A model generated the notes under the pieces. It did not search any database. It worked only from the letters and a program-made list of their open reading frames with translations, and was not told the origin of the DNA. A stretch of 45,346 nt of DNA, taken from CAWACC01 sp964390695 (GTDB lineage Bacteria > Chlamydiota > Chlamydiia > Chlamydiales > Parachlamydiaceae). Location of the stretch: contig CAYMKI010000007.1 in the NCBI GenBank assembly GCA_964390695.1, forward strand, positions 1 through 45,346. The letters run 5' to 3'. Positions 15,561 to 24,916 of this stretch are shown here, in pieces. A program made the position numbers and the translations under genes. Numbering within the stretch: position 1 is the stretch's first letter; every line of letters starts with the position of its first letter.

Positions 15561-18290
15561 ATGAGTGAAGATAAAAAACAAGATTTCAAAAAAAATTTCC
15601 CGAATAGCTTTATCTGGTTTTTGATGGCAGCGTTTGTATTTACGCTGATGATTCAAAACCTGATAGACACCAAGTTTGCCAAGGTTTCCTTCAGCTATCA
15701 GTTGGAACATCTCGTCAACTTGCAGCTTATCCAACCGGAAGAAAGCAGAAAAACTGCTCTGAATGACAACCTGGTCACCTTCAGCGGCAAATTCCGCGAC
15801 CGTCAAACCGATGAAGCCAAAAACCGCTTCAAATACCTCGATTTACTGCATAGCAACCACGAACTCAACGCCCAAAAGGAGCATCTGCAAAAAGAGATTG
15901 CCAGCCTTAAAGACAAGATTACACATGCAGCCGAGTGGTACCTGACCTTGACCGGAATGCCCCTGCCCTCCAACGGCTATACCGTCGTGGATGATCTGTA
16001 CAACGTTTCCGGGCTAGACACCAGCGTCGTTATCACCAAAGTCCCTCAAAAAAATGTCTCGAGCTTGGCTACTCTAAGCAGCGAGATCAAATCCCTGGAA
16101 AGCTCCCCTTCGCAAACAGCGGTTCAATCTTATGGAACCTCTTTAGAAGAGCTGATCAAAGGGTTTCGCTCCCCAGCTTTGGGCATTGGCAACGAGCTTT
16201 TGAAGCAAAACCTTAAAAATATCGAAAATGATGTCCAGGAAGCTCTCAAAAATCCGACATCTCCCAGCCAAAAGATGACCGTCTTAGAGCATTCGCTGGC
16301 GCAACTACAAGCGATATCCGACGATTTAAACAAAGAAGAAGACCATATTCGCCTCACCAAATTGCGTAGTGTGCGCAACTACAAAGAGATGCTGGATGAG
16401 TATAATGCCGTCCTCGCTAAGCTGGATGACAATCAACAGCAGCTAGATAAGGCTCGCCAGCATGTAGACAGCGTTATTTGGTTCTTCAACAACAAAGAGC
16501 TCTCTACTAAATCTTTAGAGAAGCAAGATGCGGAAGAATTCAACCACTGGTTTAAAAACGCCAAAGAAGAGTGGGACAATTTTGCCCACAATAAAGGCGG
16601 CTTCTTCAAAGCTCCCGACCAGCCACTGAACGCCGTACTCGAAAAAACCTTTAAAAGCGAAGAACCTGCGCCCAACTATGTCAGCTACCTGGTCACCATC
16701 CTACCTGTACTTTTGGTCATGCTAGCCCTCTACTTCATCTTCTCCAGGCAAATGAAAGGCATGGGCACCAGCGCGATGAACTTTGGAAAGTCTCCAGCCA
16801 AAATGCTGACCAAAGGCAGCAATAAGGTAACATTCAAAGATGTGGCAGGCGTGGATGAAGCTCTGGAAGAACTGCAAGAAGTCGTAGAATTTCTTAAATA
16901 CCCGCAGAAATTTACGGCTTTGGGTGGACATATCCCCAAAGGCGTCCTCTGCATCGGACCTCCAGGGACAGGTAAAACGCTTATCGCCAAGGCTGTGGCC
17001 GGCGAAGCCGACCGCCCATTTTTCTCCATTTCGGGATCTGACTTTGTGGAGATGTTCGTGGGCGTGGGTGCCAGCCGTATCCGCGACCTGTTCGATCAAG
17101 CCAAAAAAATGGCTCCTTGCATCGTCTTCATCGACGAAATCGACGCCGTGGGACGCCACCGCGGAGCAGGCATCGGCGGAGGACATGATGAAAGGGAACA
17201 AACCCTCAACCAGCTTCTGGTGGAAATGGATGGTTTCGACACCAATGAGGGCGTCATCCTCATGGCCGCCACAAACCGTCCAGACGTACTCGACAAAGCT
17301 TTGCTGCGTCCAGGACGTTTCGACAGAAGAGTGGTGATCAGCCTGCCGGACATTAAAGGACGCTATGATATATTGAAAGTACACGCCCGCAAAATAAAGC
17401 TCGACCCAGCGGTGGATCTGATGCAGATCGCCCGCAGCACGCCAGGAAGCTCCGGTGCGGACTTAATGAATCTTCTGAACGAAGCCGCACTCCTGGCCGC
17501 ACGACACGGACGCTCGGCTGTCACAATGCAAGAGCTGAGCGAAGCTAGGGACAAGGTGTTGTACGGCAAGGAACGGCGCAGCCTGGAATTGGATGAAAAT
17601 GAAAAGCGCACCACCGCTTATCATGAATCCGGCCATACTATTGTGGGCTTAGTTGTGAAGCATGCCGATCCGGTAGAAAAAGTCACGATTATCCCTAGGG
17701 GTATGTCGTTAGGCTCTACCATGTTCTTGCCCACCAAAAACAAGGTAAGCTACTGGAAAAAAGAAATTGTCGACCGCTTAGCCGTTTTACTGGGCGGCCA
17801 AGCAGCCGAAGATGTATTTCTAAATGACACTTCCAGCGGCGTACAACAAGACATCGAGCGGGCTACGGCTTTGGCTCGCAGCATGGTATGCGAATGGGGC
17901 ATGAGCGAAAAATTAGGGCCTGTCGCCTATGATGAACGTTCAGATTCGGGCAGATATCTCGGCGTAAATGGATACCATGACAAGAAGTATTCGGAAGAGA
18001 CGGCTAAAGCCATCGATGATGAAGTGAAAAAGATTCTGAATGAAGCTTATCAAGCAGCAAAAAAAATCATTCAAGACCATCACGATGAAGTGGAATTGAT
18101 GGCTCAAATGTTGATGGAATTCGAAACTCTGGATGCCGAGGATATCCAGAAGATTCTAAATAAACAATGGAATATTGAGCAGAAACGCCTGAAGCTAAAG
18201 CAAAACAGCGAATTGCACAAAAAAGCTCCAGTCACCCCGCCTCCTTCTCCATTTGAAACCAAACCCAATCCTATCTCTGCCGGCGGGTAA
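15561..18290 (+). CDS. ftsH: ATP-dependent zinc metalloprotease FtsH
   Basis: 909 residues, against about 610-650 in most bacteria; the extra length sits in the periplasmic part, as in Chlamydia FtsH. Order: cytoplasmic start, TM1 (about 18-32), periplasmic region of some 340 residues with coiled-coil stretches (about 34-370), TM2 (about 373-395), AAA domain with Walker A GPPGTGKT (466-473), Walker B CIVFIDEIDAVG and second region of homology ATNRPDVLDKALLRPGRFDR, then the protease with HESGH (688-692) and the DTSSGVQQDIERAT helix. Degrades membrane and short-lived cytosolic proteins. Start has AAGGTAA upstream and a promoter candidate at 15444. Single gene. Confidence 0.98.
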   Translation: MSEDKKQDFKKNFPNSFIWFLMAAFVFTLMIQNLIDTKFAKVSFSYQLEHLVNLQLIQPEESRKTALNDNLVTFSGKFRDRQTDEAKNRFKYLDLLHSNHELNAQKEHLQKEIASLKDKITHAAEWYLTLTGMPLPSNGYTVVDDLYNVSGLDTSVVITKVPQKNVSSLATLSSEIKSLESSPSQTAVQSYGTSLEELIKGFRSPALGIGNELLKQNLKNIENDVQEALKNPTSPSQKMTVLEHSLAQLQAISDDLNKEEDHIRLTKLRSVRNYKEMLDEYNAVLAKLDDNQQQLDKARQHVDSVIWFFNNKELSTKSLEKQDAEEFNHWFKNAKEEWDNFAHNKGGFFKAPDQPLNAVLEKTFKSEEPAPNYVSYLVTILPVLLVMLALYFIFSRQMKGMGTSAMNFGKSPAKMLTKGSNKVTFKDVAGVDEALEELQEVVEFLKYPQKFTALGGHIPKGVLCIGPPGTGKTLIAKAVAGEADRPFFSISGSDFVEMFVGVGASRIRDLFDQAKKMAPCIVFIDEIDAVGRHRGAGIGGGHDEREQTLNQLLVEMDGFDTNEGVILMAATNRPDVLDKALLRPGRFDRRVVISLPDIKGRYDILKVHARKIKLDPAVDLMQIARSTPGSSGADLMNLLNEAALLAARHGRSAVTMQELSEARDKVLYGKERRSLELDENEKRTTAYHESGHTIVGLVVKHADPVEKVTIIPRGMSLGSTMFLPTKNKVSYWKKEIVDRLAVLLGGQAAEDVFLNDTSSGVQQDIERATALARSMVCEWGMSEKLGPVAYDERSDSGRYLGVNGYHDKKYSEETAKAIDDEVKKILNEAYQAAKKIIQDHHDEVELMAQMLMEFETLDAEDIQKILNKQWNIEQKRLKLKQNSELHKKAPVTPPPSPFETKPNPISAGG

Positions 18291-18302
18291 ACGCCCATAG
18301 AG

Positions 18303-18335
18303 AGTATTGATCAAGCCGCAGGCTTGATCAATACT
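18303..18335. repeat. Perfect 15-bp palindrome after ftsH
   Basis: AGTATTGATCAAGCC, loop GCA, GGCTTGATCAATACT, starting 13 bases after the ftsH stop. It may help end transcription, but no T run follows and a degenerate copy lies at 31978-32010, again directly upstream of the CTTCTTGCATAATTTCCTAA sequence, so it is better seen as part of a dispersed repeat. Confidence 0.75.
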
Positions 18336-18530
18336 AAACCTCTTGCATAATTTCCTAACTCTTGCCCATGCCTTTGCCCTGGCCCGAATTCTTTTTAATT
18401 CTTTATATTAAATCCCAACTGAAACAAATAGAACCACAGAGGTCAGTGAGAGCAGTGAGACAAGTGTGAGCTCTGAGGATAATTGAGAGGGGCCATATGC
18501 GCATCTACCCTTCTTACGGCTAGATAGATA
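18336..18530. repeat. Dispersed intergenic repeat, copy 1
   Basis: Starts AACCTCTTGCATAAT, has a C-rich part with TGCCC-like runs, GAATTCTTTTTAATTC, then CCAACTGAAACAAATA, AACCACAGAGG and GAGAGCAGTGAGACAAGTG, ending about AGGCTAGATA. A clearly related unit lies at 31640-31825. No frame or RNA gene recognised; with the palindrome before it this fills the 318-base gap between ftsH and the SDR gene. Confidence 0.7.
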
Positions 18531-18616
18531 CCTAATTAAGAAAAAACATGATAGGCAGGATCGCCTTAGGCGGCAGGATGATCCGGTGGGCGATGATAAA
18601 TATAAACTATAGAGGT

Positions 18617-19417
18617 CTACTCTGTGAGCGTCGCCTTTTTGGTGTTTGGATAGATATAGTGGCGATACACATAGGCTACCCATTTCTTGGGCACCCATTT
18701 AGACAGGGCGACAAGCACATGTGTCTTCCAATCAAAAATATTCATCCCTTTTTCTCGTTGAATTTGCTTCCAAATTTGTTCAGCAGCGAACAGTGAGTTC
18801 ATCATCAAATCTTCCAAAGCCAGTTTATTCTGACCGGCGCGTTGATGAAATCGAGACTTGACTTTACCGGGACATGCCACTAATACACGCACGCCGCTTG
18901 CGCTGAGTTCTACATCTAGAGACTGGGAAAAGTGATTGACGCAAGCCTTCGAGGCGGCATAGACGGCAAACCCCGGAGCCACGGGCACTTCGCCGGCAGC
19001 CGAAGAGACGTTAAGAATGATCCCCTTTTTTCTCTGCGAAAGATAAGCTTTAGCTGCCACCAACGTAAATTCGAGCACGGCTTTTGCATCCACCTCTAAG
19101 ATCTCCAGTTGTTGATGGACATCATAAGCCAAAGCCTCGCCCAATAATCCGAAGCCTGCATTGTTGACGATGAGATCGGGCAGAGCCTTGTCAATGACCT
19201 CGATAATTTTCTGCCGTTCAGCCGGAACTGCCAAGTCGGCAGTCAAAATTTGCACCGGGACATTTTTTTGCAGCTCTTGAGCGATGTGGATTAATTTTTG
19301 CTGATCTCTGCCATGCAAGATCAGAGAGATCCCTTTAGCAGCCAGAAGATAGGCTAAAGACTCGCCTATTCCCGAGCTTGCCCCAGTGATCAAAGCACAG
19401 CGTATGGATGAAGGCAT
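18617..19417 (-). CDS. Short-chain dehydrogenase/reductase (classical SDR, DltE-like)
   Basis: 266 residues. NAD(P)-dependent oxidoreductase. Seen: nucleotide-binding ALITGASSGIGES (residues 8-20), LILHGRDQQKL, IVNNAGFGLLG, LNVSSAAGEVPVAPGF (catalytic Ser), and YAASKACVNHF with the YxxxK pair. The C-terminal end is longer and basic/aromatic (WVPKKWVAYVYRHYIY), which could touch the membrane. The substrate cannot be told. Start lies six bases after the stop of the PgpH-like gene, so the two form an operon. Confidence 0.92.
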   Translation of the reverse strand: MPSSIRCALITGASSGIGESLAYLLAAKGISLILHGRDQQKLIHIAQELQKNVPVQILTADLAVPAERQKIIEVIDKALPDLIVNNAGFGLLGEALAYDVHQQLEILEVDAKAVLEFTLVAAKAYLSQRKKGIILNVSSAAGEVPVAPGFAVYAASKACVNHFSQSLDVELSASGVRVLVACPGKVKSRFHQRAGQNKLALEDLMMNSLFAAEQIWKQIQREKGMNIFDWKTHVLVALSKWVPKKWVAYVYRHYIYPNTKKATLTE

Positions 19418-19423
19418 AAACTA

Positions 19424-21607
19424 TCAGGCCTCAAAGGTAATAGCTTGCACAGCCTCGGTGCTTTTGGTTTCTTGCTGCGGGTATTTGATGCGAGAGTGCC
19501 CATAGGCCACCAAGGTTTTAACTAACGTAGTTTTGACTTTGGCCAGCTCTTCGAAAGTCAGTAAGCTTTGGTCGAACTGACCATCTTCGGCTTTTTCTTT
19601 GATAAGCCTATTTGCCAACTCGGTCAATGATTCTTCGTTGACTTTGTCCAAAGACCTTGAAGCTGCCTCGAGGGAGTCGGCGATCATGATAATTACCGAT
19701 TCTTTACTGCGAGGTTTGGGCCCGGCGTAGCGAAATTCTTTTTCATCGACTTTACTCTTATCGCCGCCCATCAAATCCAGCTGTTTGCGGTAAAAGTAAT
19801 AGGCCAAGGTGGTTCCATGATGCTCTTTAATGATATCTATAAATTGCTCTGGCAAGCCGGCTTTTCTGGCCAAGGACACGCCCTCGCTGACATGGGCAAT
19901 AATCACCTGTGCCGACTCTATGGGAGTAAGCAGCTGGTGGATATTGACACCTCCTTGCTGGTTTTCGGTGAAATACTGTGGAGTGACCATTTTCCCTACA
20001 TCATGGTACAGCGTGGAGACCCGGCAGAAAAGCCCATTGGCACCTATCGAAGCGGCGGCGGATTCAGCCAAATTCCCAACAACAATAGAGTGTTGATAGG
20101 TTCCTGGAGCTTCAATCGACAGACGCCTCAACAGATCATTATTGGGATCCATATACTCCATCAACGTCACATCTGTCATCACCCTAAACGAGGACTCGAA
20201 CAAAGGCAGCAAGCCGACTACTAATACCGAGGTAAACAGCATAAAGATGGCAGAGCTGAATATGTCCTTCAGGATAGCCGTGCTCCACAGGGAATCCTGA
20301 TAAAATTGCATCGCCAGCAGGGCCACAATGATACATACCCAGGCTTTGCCGCACACAACAAAGATCTCCTTGCGTCTGCGCAGCGTGCGGGTGCTCAAAA
20401 TGGCGATGATAGAAGCCAGCAGGTTCAGGATCATAAATCCCGTTTTGTCGAAAGTCAGCGCCATGGTCAATACCACCGTCAAAAATCCGCTGGCAAAGGT
20501 AGCTATGCCGGAATTCATCAAACTGCACAAGAGTATGGCTGCAAAGGGAACGACTATGGGGTATCGCACAGCTTCCATTAAGTTGCTCTTGGATGAGAGC
20601 AGGAAAAGTTCGGTAATCTTAGCGAGGATAAAGGTGATGAGGGTGACGGTGACTAAGAGGAACAGCTTTCGATTGGAAATGACGATCTGGGGGTGGTTGA
20701 CCTGTAAATAAGCAAAAGAGACCACCGTCAAGAGCATGGCCATAGTAAAACTTCCCAGCAGCGTGAGAGGATGCCACAGATTGCGCTTATCGCTGGCAGC
20801 CTGTTTCATGGCCTGCAGCATGGCCACATGCCTAGAAGTGACTTTTTCGCCTTGGTCGATGATTCGACTGCCGGCGCTCACATGTGTATACTTGTCCGGG
20901 ACTTGCAGCTGTATTTTCTTTCTTAGGTTCTTCTGGGCTGGGATATCATCATGGAACTGCCATCCCTTGTCTTTAAAATAGGCGATGACAAACTCTACCG
21001 AGGCAGAATTAACATTCCTTTCCTTTGCCAAGCTGACTCCAATATCATCCCAGATCTTGGATGGTAGGATGTTGTTATTTGTCAATTCATTGGGAGTATA
21101 GATATAGTAGTTAGGTGTGAGGATGCTCATCTCCTTCATCACCTGCAAGGTGCGTGTGTCGGTAAATCTGGCTTTCAATAAAATTTTTTCAAAAGAGCTG
21201 ATTGTCGCATATAACTCTTCAAAAGAGCTATGGCTGAGGTGGGGGTTATTGCGCCATTCTTGATTGTAGATGAGAAAGTTTTCGAACTCGATGCGCCTCT
21301 GGCGTACCTCTTTTTCCGCGATTTGATAGATCTTTCCAATGTCTTTGACGGCTTCTTGCTTGAGAATAATCGTGGCTTCTTCATCAAAAAAATCAAAGTC
21401 AACTTGTGCCACAATATAACTGGGGGCTATGCTTCCTAACTCCAAAACCTCAATCTTTTCTTCCCGGAAGTGGAGGATGGCAAACAAGACGATGACAAAG
21501 CTTATCCCTATGAACCAGCGGATAGCTGAACTTTTATCAAAAAAACTCTGCTCCCTAGAAAATTTAAGTTCGTTATAATTTTCCAGCTCGCTTGATCGAT
21601 CACTCAT
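19424..21607 (-). CDS. pgpH: 7TM-HD family phosphohydrolase, PgpH-like c-di-AMP phosphodiesterase
   Basis: 727 residues, usual for this family. PgpH-type enzymes cleave cyclic di-AMP to pApA at the membrane. Order: cytoplasmic start, TM1 (about 30-46, WFIGISFVIVLFAILHF), large extracytoplasmic 7TMR-HDED region (about 50-275), seven-helix membrane block (about 280-465), and a cytoplasmic HD domain with EAPGTYQHSIVVGNLAE, TLYHDVGKMVTPQYF (His535, Asp536), IIAHVSEGV and IIKEHHGTTLAYYF. All HD-domain metal-ligand motifs appear present. Divergent from galE with a 141-base shared upstream region. The substrate is inferred from the family. Confidence 0.92.
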   Translation of the reverse strand: MSDRSSELENYNELKFSREQSFFDKSSAIRWFIGISFVIVLFAILHFREEKIEVLELGSIAPSYIVAQVDFDFFDEEATIILKQEAVKDIGKIYQIAEKEVRQRRIEFENFLIYNQEWRNNPHLSHSSFEELYATISSFEKILLKARFTDTRTLQVMKEMSILTPNYYIYTPNELTNNNILPSKIWDDIGVSLAKERNVNSASVEFVIAYFKDKGWQFHDDIPAQKNLRKKIQLQVPDKYTHVSAGSRIIDQGEKVTSRHVAMLQAMKQAASDKRNLWHPLTLLGSFTMAMLLTVVSFAYLQVNHPQIVISNRKLFLLVTVTLITFILAKITELFLLSSKSNLMEAVRYPIVVPFAAILLCSLMNSGIATFASGFLTVVLTMALTFDKTGFMILNLLASIIAILSTRTLRRRKEIFVVCGKAWVCIIVALLAMQFYQDSLWSTAILKDIFSSAIFMLFTSVLVVGLLPLFESSFRVMTDVTLMEYMDPNNDLLRRLSIEAPGTYQHSIVVGNLAESAAASIGANGLFCRVSTLYHDVGKMVTPQYFTENQQGGVNIHQLLTPIESAQVIIAHVSEGVSLARKAGLPEQFIDIIKEHHGTTLAYYFYRKQLDLMGGDKSKVDEKEFRYAGPKPRSKESVIIMIADSLEAASRSLDKVNEESLTELANRLIKEKAEDGQFDQSLLTFEELAKVKTTLVKTLVAYGHSRIKYPQQETKSTEAVQAITFEA

Positions 21608-21748
21608 TTATATATCTCTTAAATGGCTTATTTTCATTTTCTCTAAAGAATATAATTTTATCAAGAATTCATTCTTTTTTATAACAAAAAAAAGTAACAT
21701 AAAGAGGATTTCCGAAATACGATACGAAGACTTTAGCGAGGATTTTCT

Positions 21749-22720
21749 ATGCAGCCACATAACATCCTGGTAACCGGTGGAGCAGGATTTATCGGCTCCC
21801 AAGTCAATAAACAACTGCACAAAGCCGGCTATTCTACGGTCGTGCTGGACAATTTAAGCCGCGGCCACCGAAAAGCAGTGGTCCATGGCACATTCATCCA
21901 GGGAGATATAAAAGATATCCCCTTGCTCAAACAACTGTTTAAAAAATTCTCCATAGACGTGGTGATGCATTTTGCGGCTTTCATCGATGTCGGCGAATCT
22001 GTCAAATCGCCCCTCAAATATTATGAAAATAACGTTGTCAACACTTTAATACTGCTAGAAGCTATGGTTGAAAGCAACGTCAAGAAATTGATCTTCTCTT
22101 CTTCCGCTGCCATTTTTGGCCATCCACAAGCATTGCCCATCAATGAAACACACCCGACACACCCGATCAATCCCTATGGACGCACCAAATTGATGATCGA
22201 AGAGATTTTGCAAGATATGGATCGAGCCTATGAGCTGAAATCGTGCTGCCTAAGGTATTTTAATGCGGCAGGCGGAGACCCAGAAGGCGAAATAAAAAAT
22301 CATAAGCCGCAAGAAAGCAATTTAATCCCCCTTGCTCTTAGAAGTTTAAAAGACCCGAAAAAAGCCCTCACTATCTTTGGCTCGGATTATCCCACTCCAG
22401 ATGGAACCTGTGTGCGCGACTATATCCATGTGTATGACTTGGCCCAAGCACATATAGCAGCCATGCAGCGACTATTGGAGGGAAAGGACTCTTGCCATTA
22501 TAACCTTGGAAATGGGCAAGGATTTTCCGTCAGGGAAGTGCTGCATGCCATTGAAGCCGTCACGGGACAGCGTCTAAACATCCATGAAGGCGGACGCCGG
22601 CTCGGAGATCCTCCGCTGCTGATAGCCGATTCCTCTAGAGCGCATCGCGATCTTGACTGGACGCCTCAATATGCTGATTTGGCCAGTATCGTAAAACATG
22701 CTTGGCAGGCTCTCAACTAA
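21749..22720 (+). CDS. galE: UDP-glucose 4-epimerase
   Basis: 323 residues, near family length. Interconverts UDP-glucose and UDP-galactose with bound NAD. Seen: ILVTGGAGFIGSQV (GxxGxxG at 10-16), VVLDNLSRGH, ALK-side FSSSAAIFG (catalytic Ser), NPYGRTKLMIE with Tyr143 and Lys147, LRYFNAAGGDPEG, and DGTCVRDYIHVYDLAQAH near the C-terminus, all typical GalE motifs. ATG at 21749 follows AGCGAGGA. Single gene between divergent pgpH and dnaX; probably supplies sugars for surface glycans. Confidence 0.95.
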   Translation: MQPHNILVTGGAGFIGSQVNKQLHKAGYSTVVLDNLSRGHRKAVVHGTFIQGDIKDIPLLKQLFKKFSIDVVMHFAAFIDVGESVKSPLKYYENNVVNTLILLEAMVESNVKKLIFSSSAAIFGHPQALPINETHPTHPINPYGRTKLMIEEILQDMDRAYELKSCCLRYFNAAGGDPEGEIKNHKPQESNLIPLALRSLKDPKKALTIFGSDYPTPDGTCVRDYIHVYDLAQAHIAAMQRLLEGKDSCHYNLGNGQGFSVREVLHAIEAVTGQRLNIHEGGRRLGDPPLLIADSSRAHRDLDWTPQYADLASIVKHAWQALN

Positions 22721-22817
22721 TGTAATAGTTAGACGTTTAACACATCCTTTACCTTGCCGAAATTTAGAGATAACGTTTAAACTAGAATAGGCGTTCTAAC
22801 CTATTAAGTGAACAGAT

Positions 22818-24329
22818 ATGGCTATGCAAAAAAAACCAACAGATTATCTCGTTATAGCAAGAAAATATCGTCCTCAAACTTTTGGCGAAGTCAAAGGACA
22901 GGATGCGATAGTCACCACTCTTAAAAATGCCATCCGCAACAAACGCTTGGCGCATGCATATCTTTTCTGCGGTTCGCGCGGAACCGGGAAAACAACCTTG
23001 GCGCGATTATTTGCCAAAGCTCTGAATTGTCCACATCGCACCGAAAATGAAGACCCGTGTAATGCGTGCACCTCATGCAAAGAGATAACTTCGGGCAATT
23101 CCTTAGACGTACTCGAAATCGACGGCGCTTCTCACCGAGGCATAGATGACATCCGACAGATCAATGAAACCGTAGGATATGCTACAGCTGCTGGCGGATA
23201 TAAGATTTATATCATCGACGAAGTCCACATGCTGACCAAAGAAGCCTTTAATGCTCTGTTAAAGACGTTGGAAGAACCTCCACCCCGGGTCATGTTTTTC
23301 TTTGCCACTACAGAGCCGCACAAAATGCTGCCTACCATTCTCAGCCGTTGCCAGCGTTTTAACTTAAGCCGCTTGCCGATCAAAGCCATAATCGATAAAC
23401 TTCAGGGTATCTGCAGCGATCTTAGTGTAACCATCCAGGAAGAAGCGCTACGGCTTATTGCCGACCATGCCGAAGGAGGCATGCGCGATGCCGAATCTCT
23501 TCTGGATCAAATCATCTCCTTCCATGAAGGTGAAATAACCGCCGATTCCGTAGCTTCTATCTTAGGGATTATGTCACGCGACGCCTTATTTGCCCTAGAT
23601 AAAGCCGGGAAGGAAGGCAATCTCGCTATGGCCTTTGAGCTTTCCCATCAGGTTTTCTCTCAGGGAAAAGATCTGATAAACTTTGTGGAAAGTTTGACCG
23701 ACCACTTCCGCTATATATTGATGATGAAGATGGGAGAAAAAACGACTTCTTTGATCAATTTGAGCGAACAAGAAAAACTCAAGTATGAAGCTTCGGCTAA
23801 ACTGTACACACAGGAACAGGCTTTGACTATCTTAGAAGACCTGATTCAAGCGCAACAGCAAATCCGCTTTCTGCCTTCTCCCAAGATGGGTTTAGAGGCT
23901 ATATTATTAAAAATTCTGCGCAGCCATCAGCGAATTCCTATTGAATTTTTGGTCCGCCGCCTTAGTGAATTAGAGCAAGCAGTTGTGCAACCTTCGTCCA
24001 CTCCCCAGCAGCCTCCGTTGAACACATCAGCCGCGCCTTTAACTCCGGCTAAAGCCGACTCGCCTTCCATCAGCGTAGACCCTACTCCCACCGCTAGCGA
24101 TCTAGGAAAAAAAAGCAAACCAGCAACTCCGGCTAAAGAAGCACCTCCCAAAAAACAGGCTGCAGAGGCACTGCCAAAACCTCTCCCAGAGCCTCCATCT
24201 GCACCAAGCCCCAAGGCCGCGGCTTCGAATCCGCCGCCTAGGCTGCAGGCTAAAGATCAAACTCGGCTGGATACTTTTATCCAATTTGCAGCTGTCGAAT
24301 TAGAGGGAACCATTCATAGAAATTTTTAA
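22818..24329 (+). CDS. dnaX: DNA polymerase III subunit gamma/tau
   Basis: 503 residues. AAA+ ATPase of the clamp loader. Seen: N-terminal YLVIARKYRPQTFGEVKGQD, Walker A GSRGTGKT (52-59), four zinc cysteines (C71, C81, C84, C87), Walker B YIIDEVHML, sensor FFATTEPHKMLPTILSRCQRF, then lid and collar helices up to about 375, and a Pro/Ala/Lys-rich tail (about 395-480). An A8 run (24107-24114) in GGA-AAA-AAA-AGC at codons 430-433 fits a slippery site; see findings. Followed 18 bases later by ybaB, a classic pair. Confidence 0.96.
   Translation: MAMQKKPTDYLVIARKYRPQTFGEVKGQDAIVTTLKNAIRNKRLAHAYLFCGSRGTGKTTLARLFAKALNCPHRTENEDPCNACTSCKEITSGNSLDVLEIDGASHRGIDDIRQINETVGYATAAGGYKIYIIDEVHMLTKEAFNALLKTLEEPPPRVMFFFATTEPHKMLPTILSRCQRFNLSRLPIKAIIDKLQGICSDLSVTIQEEALRLIADHAEGGMRDAESLLDQIISFHEGEITADSVASILGIMSRDALFALDKAGKEGNLAMAFELSHQVFSQGKDLINFVESLTDHFRYILMMKMGEKTTSLINLSEQEKLKYEASAKLYTQEQALTILEDLIQAQQQIRFLPSPKMGLEAILLKILRSHQRIPIEFLVRRLSELEQAVVQPSSTPQQPPLNTSAAPLTPAKADSPSISVDPTPTASDLGKKSKPATPAKEAPPKKQAAEALPKPLPEPPSAPSPKAAASNPPPRLQAKDQTRLDTFIQFAAVELEGTIHRNF
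24105..24136 (+). promoter_or_regulatory. Candidate frameshift or slippage site in dnaX
   Basis: Zero-frame codons GGA AAA AAA AGC contain an A AAA AAA heptamer. After a -1 shift (or one extra A in the transcript) the reading is AAG CAA ACC AGC AAC TCC GGC TAA, giving a protein of about 439 residues instead of 503. No strong stem-loop is visible directly downstream. Confidence 0.4.
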
Positions 24330-24347
24330 ATTAAAGGAAATATACAT

Positions 24348-24665
24348 ATGGGATCAGGATTTTCAAAGAAAAAAAAGCAAGCCAAGATGCTTCAGGAACA
24401 ACTCAGTAAAATGCAGACGCAAATCAAAGACGTTGAGGTCACCGGCACTGCTGGTAACGGACTGGTAACGCTTATTTTAACGGGTGAAAATGACCTCAAA
24501 TCGATAAAAATCAAGCCTGAATGTGTCGATGCCGAAGATGTAGAAGGTTTAGAGATGTTGATTAAAGCTGCCTATCATGATGCCAACCAAAAACTTAAAG
24601 CACAGCAGATGGAAGGAATGCCGCAAATACCGGGCCTGCCGGACCTTTCTCAGTTCGGGTTTTAA
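24348..24665 (+). CDS. ybaB: YbaB/EbfC family nucleoid-associated protein
   Basis: 105 residues, typical length. Small DNA-binding dimer. Seen: basic start GSGFSKKKKQAKM, helix LQEQLSKMQTQIKDVEV, then VTGTAGNGLVTLILTGENDLKSIKIKPE and a C-terminal helix LEMLIKAAYHDANQKL, ending in GLPDLSQFGF. Good binding site AAAGGAAA. Downstream partner of dnaX, likely same transcript. Confidence 0.95.
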   Translation: MGSGFSKKKKQAKMLQEQLSKMQTQIKDVEVTGTAGNGLVTLILTGENDLKSIKIKPECVDAEDVEGLEMLIKAAYHDANQKLKAQQMEGMPQIPGLPDLSQFGF

Positions 24666-24685
24666 ACCCTAGATAAAGCCCTTAC

Positions 24686-24714
24686 AAGGACATACCTGTT
24701 TAGGGTATATCCTT
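24686..24714. terminator. Hairpin between convergent ybaB and sodN
   Basis: AAGGACATACC (24686-24696) and GGTATATCCTT (24704-24714) pair over eleven positions with one mismatch, 20 bases after ybaB. Other small hairpins follow: CCAGGAT-AGA-ATCCTGG (24765-24781) and AAACCT/AGGTTT (24834-24853). None has a strong T run. The 251-base gap holds no gene that I can see. Confidence 0.35.
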
Positions 24715-24916
24715 GCCTAGGGAAGAAACCTTTTAAATAAGATCTACAATATCATGCTAAAGGACCAGGATAGAATCCTGGAGTATTGAGTCTATCTTAT
24801 CATCTTGCGACAAGTCGCTTGAATAACGAGCCTAAACCTTATTCAAGAGGTTTCTTAAAGTCTCTTCACAAAATTGTAAAAAGTCGAGATACACTATAAT
24901 TTAGCTAAACTGCTTA

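Noticed and set aside
16722..17384. 220-codon minus-strand open frame inside ftsH
   Set aside because: It lies fully opposite the AAA domain of ftsH, one of the most conserved parts, and its product shows no recognisable motif; an antisense by-product.
24666..24916. SRP RNA or other small RNA after dnaX-ybaB
   Set aside because: No SRP core motif (such as GGAAGCAGCC) is present, only small hairpins.
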